Shown here: one piece after another, positions 62,439-64,000 of the stretch
Position numbering within the stretch: the first letter of the stretch is position 1
Layout: each line of letters starts with the position of its first letter
From: Tenacibaculum ovolyticum DSM 18103
Lineage (GTDB): Bacteria; Bacteroidota; Bacteroidia; Flavobacteriales; Flavobacteriaceae
DNA: 64,000 nt
Assembly: GCF_000430545.1 (NCBI RefSeq)
Contig: NZ_AUMF01000015.1
Coordinates: 61,028 to 125,027, forward strand
Reading direction: 5' to 3'
Translations under genes and position numbers: made by a program
Notes under the pieces: model-generated
What the model was told of the DNA's origin: nothing
Databases searched by the model: none
Seen by the model: the letters and a program-made list of their open reading frames with translations, nothing else

Positions 62439-64000
62439 ATGAAAAGCAAAATTACATTAGCATTTCTATGCTTAATTTTTATTGGTGCAGCTTTTGCACA
62501 GCAAGAAAGAAACTGTCATTCGATGAATAATCTTGAATACAGGCAATCAAAAGATCCTTCTTTAAAACAAAGGATGGATCAAATAGAAAACTTTACCCAA
62601 AGAAAAATTCAAGAAAGAAAAAACTATCAAGGTAAAGTAAACGGACAAATTATTACTATTCCTGTAGTAGTACATGTTATTTATAAAAATTCACAAGAAA
62701 ACATTAGTGTGGCACAAATTCAGTCACAAATTGATGTTTTAAATGAAGATTATAGAAGAACAAATGCAGATGCAGATAACACATGGTCTCAAGCAACTGA
62801 TAGTCAAATTGAATTTAAATTAGCAACTATAGATGCTAATGGAAACCCAACAACAGGTATTACAAGAAAATCTTCAAATAAAACTTCTTGGGGTACGAAT
62901 GATGCAATGAAAAAATCTTCTCAAGGAGGAGTTAATCCATGGGATGCATCTGAATATTTAAACATGTGGGTTTGTAATATTGGAGGTGGTATTTTAGGAT
63001 ACGCTCAATTTCCAGGAGGTAGTGCATCAACTGATGGTGTTGTAATGAGTCCTCAATATTTTGGAAGTGCAGACAAAGGGTCAGGGTTTTACTTGTCAGC
63101 TCCTTTTGATAAAGGAAGAACAGCAACTCATGAAGTTGGTCACTTTTTAAATTTACGCCATATTTGGGGTGATGGTGGTTGTGGTGTAGATGATTTTGTA
63201 TCAGATACTCCAGAATCAGACGCATCTAATGGAGGTTGTAAAACAACTCACGTATCTTGTGGTACAGTAGATATGGTGCAAAATTATATGGATTATTCAG
63301 ATGATGCATGTATGAACTTATTTACAGTAGGTCAAAAAAGTAGAATGCGTACTGTTTTAGAATCAGGAGGTTCTCGTAGGTCTTTAGCATTGTCTGATAA
63401 ATTTGGTACACCAGTAGTTTGTAATGCAACTGTACCAACTGGTATTTCAACAACAGGAGTAACATCAACAGGAGCTTCGGTAAACTGGTCAGCAGTTTCA
63501 GGAGCAACTTACGATGTAAGATATAAAGCAGTTTCGGCTTCATCTTGGACAACAAGTGCAGTTTCAACAACAACAAAAGCTTTAAGTGGTTTATCGGCAT
63601 CAACACAATACGAAGTACAAGTACGAAGTAAATGTTCATCAGGAAATTCATCTTATAGTGCATCAGTAAACTTTACTACACCAGCGGTAACTATCAGTTA
63701 TTGTGCTTCAAAAGGAGCAAGTGTAAATGACGAATACATTCAAAAAGTAGTTTTAGGAACAATAAGTAATACATCAACAGGAGGAAACGGTTATTCAGAT
63801 TACACTTCAATGTCTACTGATTTAACAAAAGGATCATCAAACACAATAACAATTACGCCAAAATGGACAGGAACAGTTTATAGTGAAGGGTATGGAGTTT
63901 GGATTGATTATAACCAAGATGGAGATTTTTCAGATGCAGGCGAAACAGTTTGGACAAAAGCAAAATCAAAAACAACACCAGTAAGTGGAACATTTACAGT
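62439..64000 (+). CDS. Secreted M43 (cytophagalysin-type) metalloprotease with FnIII and GEVEDY domains, cut by window edge
   Basis: Open from ATG 62439 to the end, 520 residues so far. Signal peptide MKSKITLAFLCLIFIGAAFAQ, then a propeptide-like region and the M43 domain: HEVGHFLNLRH with H231, E232, H235 and H241, then the DTPESDASNGGC region and the Met-turn YMDYSDDACM. A fibronectin type III domain follows (GASVNWSAVSGATYDVRYKA, about 330-410) and a GEVEDY-type domain begins with ISYCASKGASVNDEYI and has VWIDYNQDGDFSDAGE. A T9SS sorting domain is expected beyond the edge. It is a relative of the 1758-residue protease at 440-5716 and also hydrolyses proteins outside the cell. Confidence 0.9.
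   Translation, partial: MKSKITLAFLCLIFIGAAFAQQERNCHSMNNLEYRQSKDPSLKQRMDQIENFTQRKIQERKNYQGKVNGQIITIPVVVHVIYKNSQENISVAQIQSQIDVLNEDYRRTNADADNTWSQATDSQIEFKLATIDANGNPTTGITRKSSNKTSWGTNDAMKKSSQGGVNPWDASEYLNMWVCNIGGGILGYAQFPGGSASTDGVVMSPQYFGSADKGSGFYLSAPFDKGRTATHEVGHFLNLRHIWGDGGCGVDDFVSDTPESDASNGGCKTTHVSCGTVDMVQNYMDYSDDACMNLFTVGQKSRMRTVLESGGSRRSLALSDKFGTPVVCNATVPTGISTTGVTSTGASVNWSAVSGATYDVRYKAVSASSWTTSAVSTTTKALSGLSASTQYEVQVRSKCSSGNSSYSASVNFTTPAVTISYCASKGASVNDEYIQKVVLGTISNTSTGGNGYSDYTSMSTDLTKGSSNTITITPKWTGTVYSEGYGVWIDYNQDGDFSDAGETVWTKAKSKTTPVSGTFT

Noticed and set aside
62932..63663. Minus-strand open frames around 62.9-63.7 kb
   Set aside because: They are shadows of the plus-strand metalloprotease, which has a signal peptide and an intact zinc motif.

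Overview
The window reads as a piece of a chromosome from a marine-type member of the Flavobacteriaceae (Bacteroidota), close to Tenacibaculum or Polaribacter. The evidence is a strongly AT-rich sequence, Bacteroidota-type -7 promoter boxes (TAnnTTTG) with little Shine-Dalgarno signal, secreted enzymes ending in a type IX secretion (T9SS) sorting domain, and family-typical genes (DUF4175, DUF4292, GIN-domain, HU/SPOR protein, the ybeY-mnmG neighbourhood). No rRNA, tRNA, CRISPR array, integrase or intact insertion sequence was seen.

Layout. 1-7 kb: the start of a membrane acyltransferase, a 1758-residue secreted M43 metalloprotease with four GEVEDY modules, and recA. 7-12 kb: a mutarotase-like gene, then a probable copper-uptake set (small Cys-containing membrane protein, Met/His-rich two-domain lipoprotein, OprC/NosA-like TonB-dependent receptor with the CxxxM and HxM copper ligands), then an RluE-type pseudouridine synthase. 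12-15 kb: elaA, rpiB, a 0.8-kb AT-rich gene-free stretch with clustered TTATCAACA motifs (candidate replication origin), a 55-residue membrane peptide and a lipid kinase. 15-20.4 kb: rnr, a lipoprotein, a GIN-domain protein, tatA, a YbjQ-family protein, a stomatin-like SPFH protein and a DoxX-like protein.

20.5-28.6 kb (all minus strand): a methyltransferase, mnmG flanked on both sides by parS-like palindromes, ybeY, a secreted unknown and a large DUF4175 protein. 28.7-38 kb: a barrel-like protein, gltX, a second barrel-like protein, a TerB-like protein and the sbcD-sbcC nuclease operon. 37.8-41.6 kb: a haloalkane dehalogenase-like hydrolase divergent from a LysR regulator, then a T9SS-exported lipase-like enzyme. 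41.8-44.8 kb: a run of small unknown or membrane/lipoprotein genes and a DinB-fold gene; this is the most accessory-looking part.

44.9-55.4 kb: mfd, a lipoprotein, a decayed partial copy of the neighbouring EamA transporter gene, a YdjM-like membrane hydrolase, the intact EamA transporter, an unannotated protein with protein-kinase/APH-like motifs, a Cys-motif/TonB-C protein, dprA, an HU/SPOR protein and an acyl-CoA thioesterase. 55.4-62.1 kb (minus strand): AI-2E family permease, then an operon-like set of a degenerate-LytM EnvC-like protein, a DUF4292 lipoprotein, a TPR protein and a sugar nucleotidyltransferase, preceded by a fused double-ATPase oligopeptide ABC protein. A second secreted M43 metalloprotease starts at 62439 and runs off the window.

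The most interesting points are the possible origin/partition region (candidate origin at 13 kb plus two parS-like sites at 21.4 and 23.4 kb), the cryptic kinase-like protein at 50.6-51.7 kb, the copper-uptake set with its duplicated YtkA-like lipoprotein, the decayed transporter copy at 48.9 kb, and the phage-like N-terminal domain in the unknown membrane protein at 43.6 kb. All calls are by reading; no search was run.
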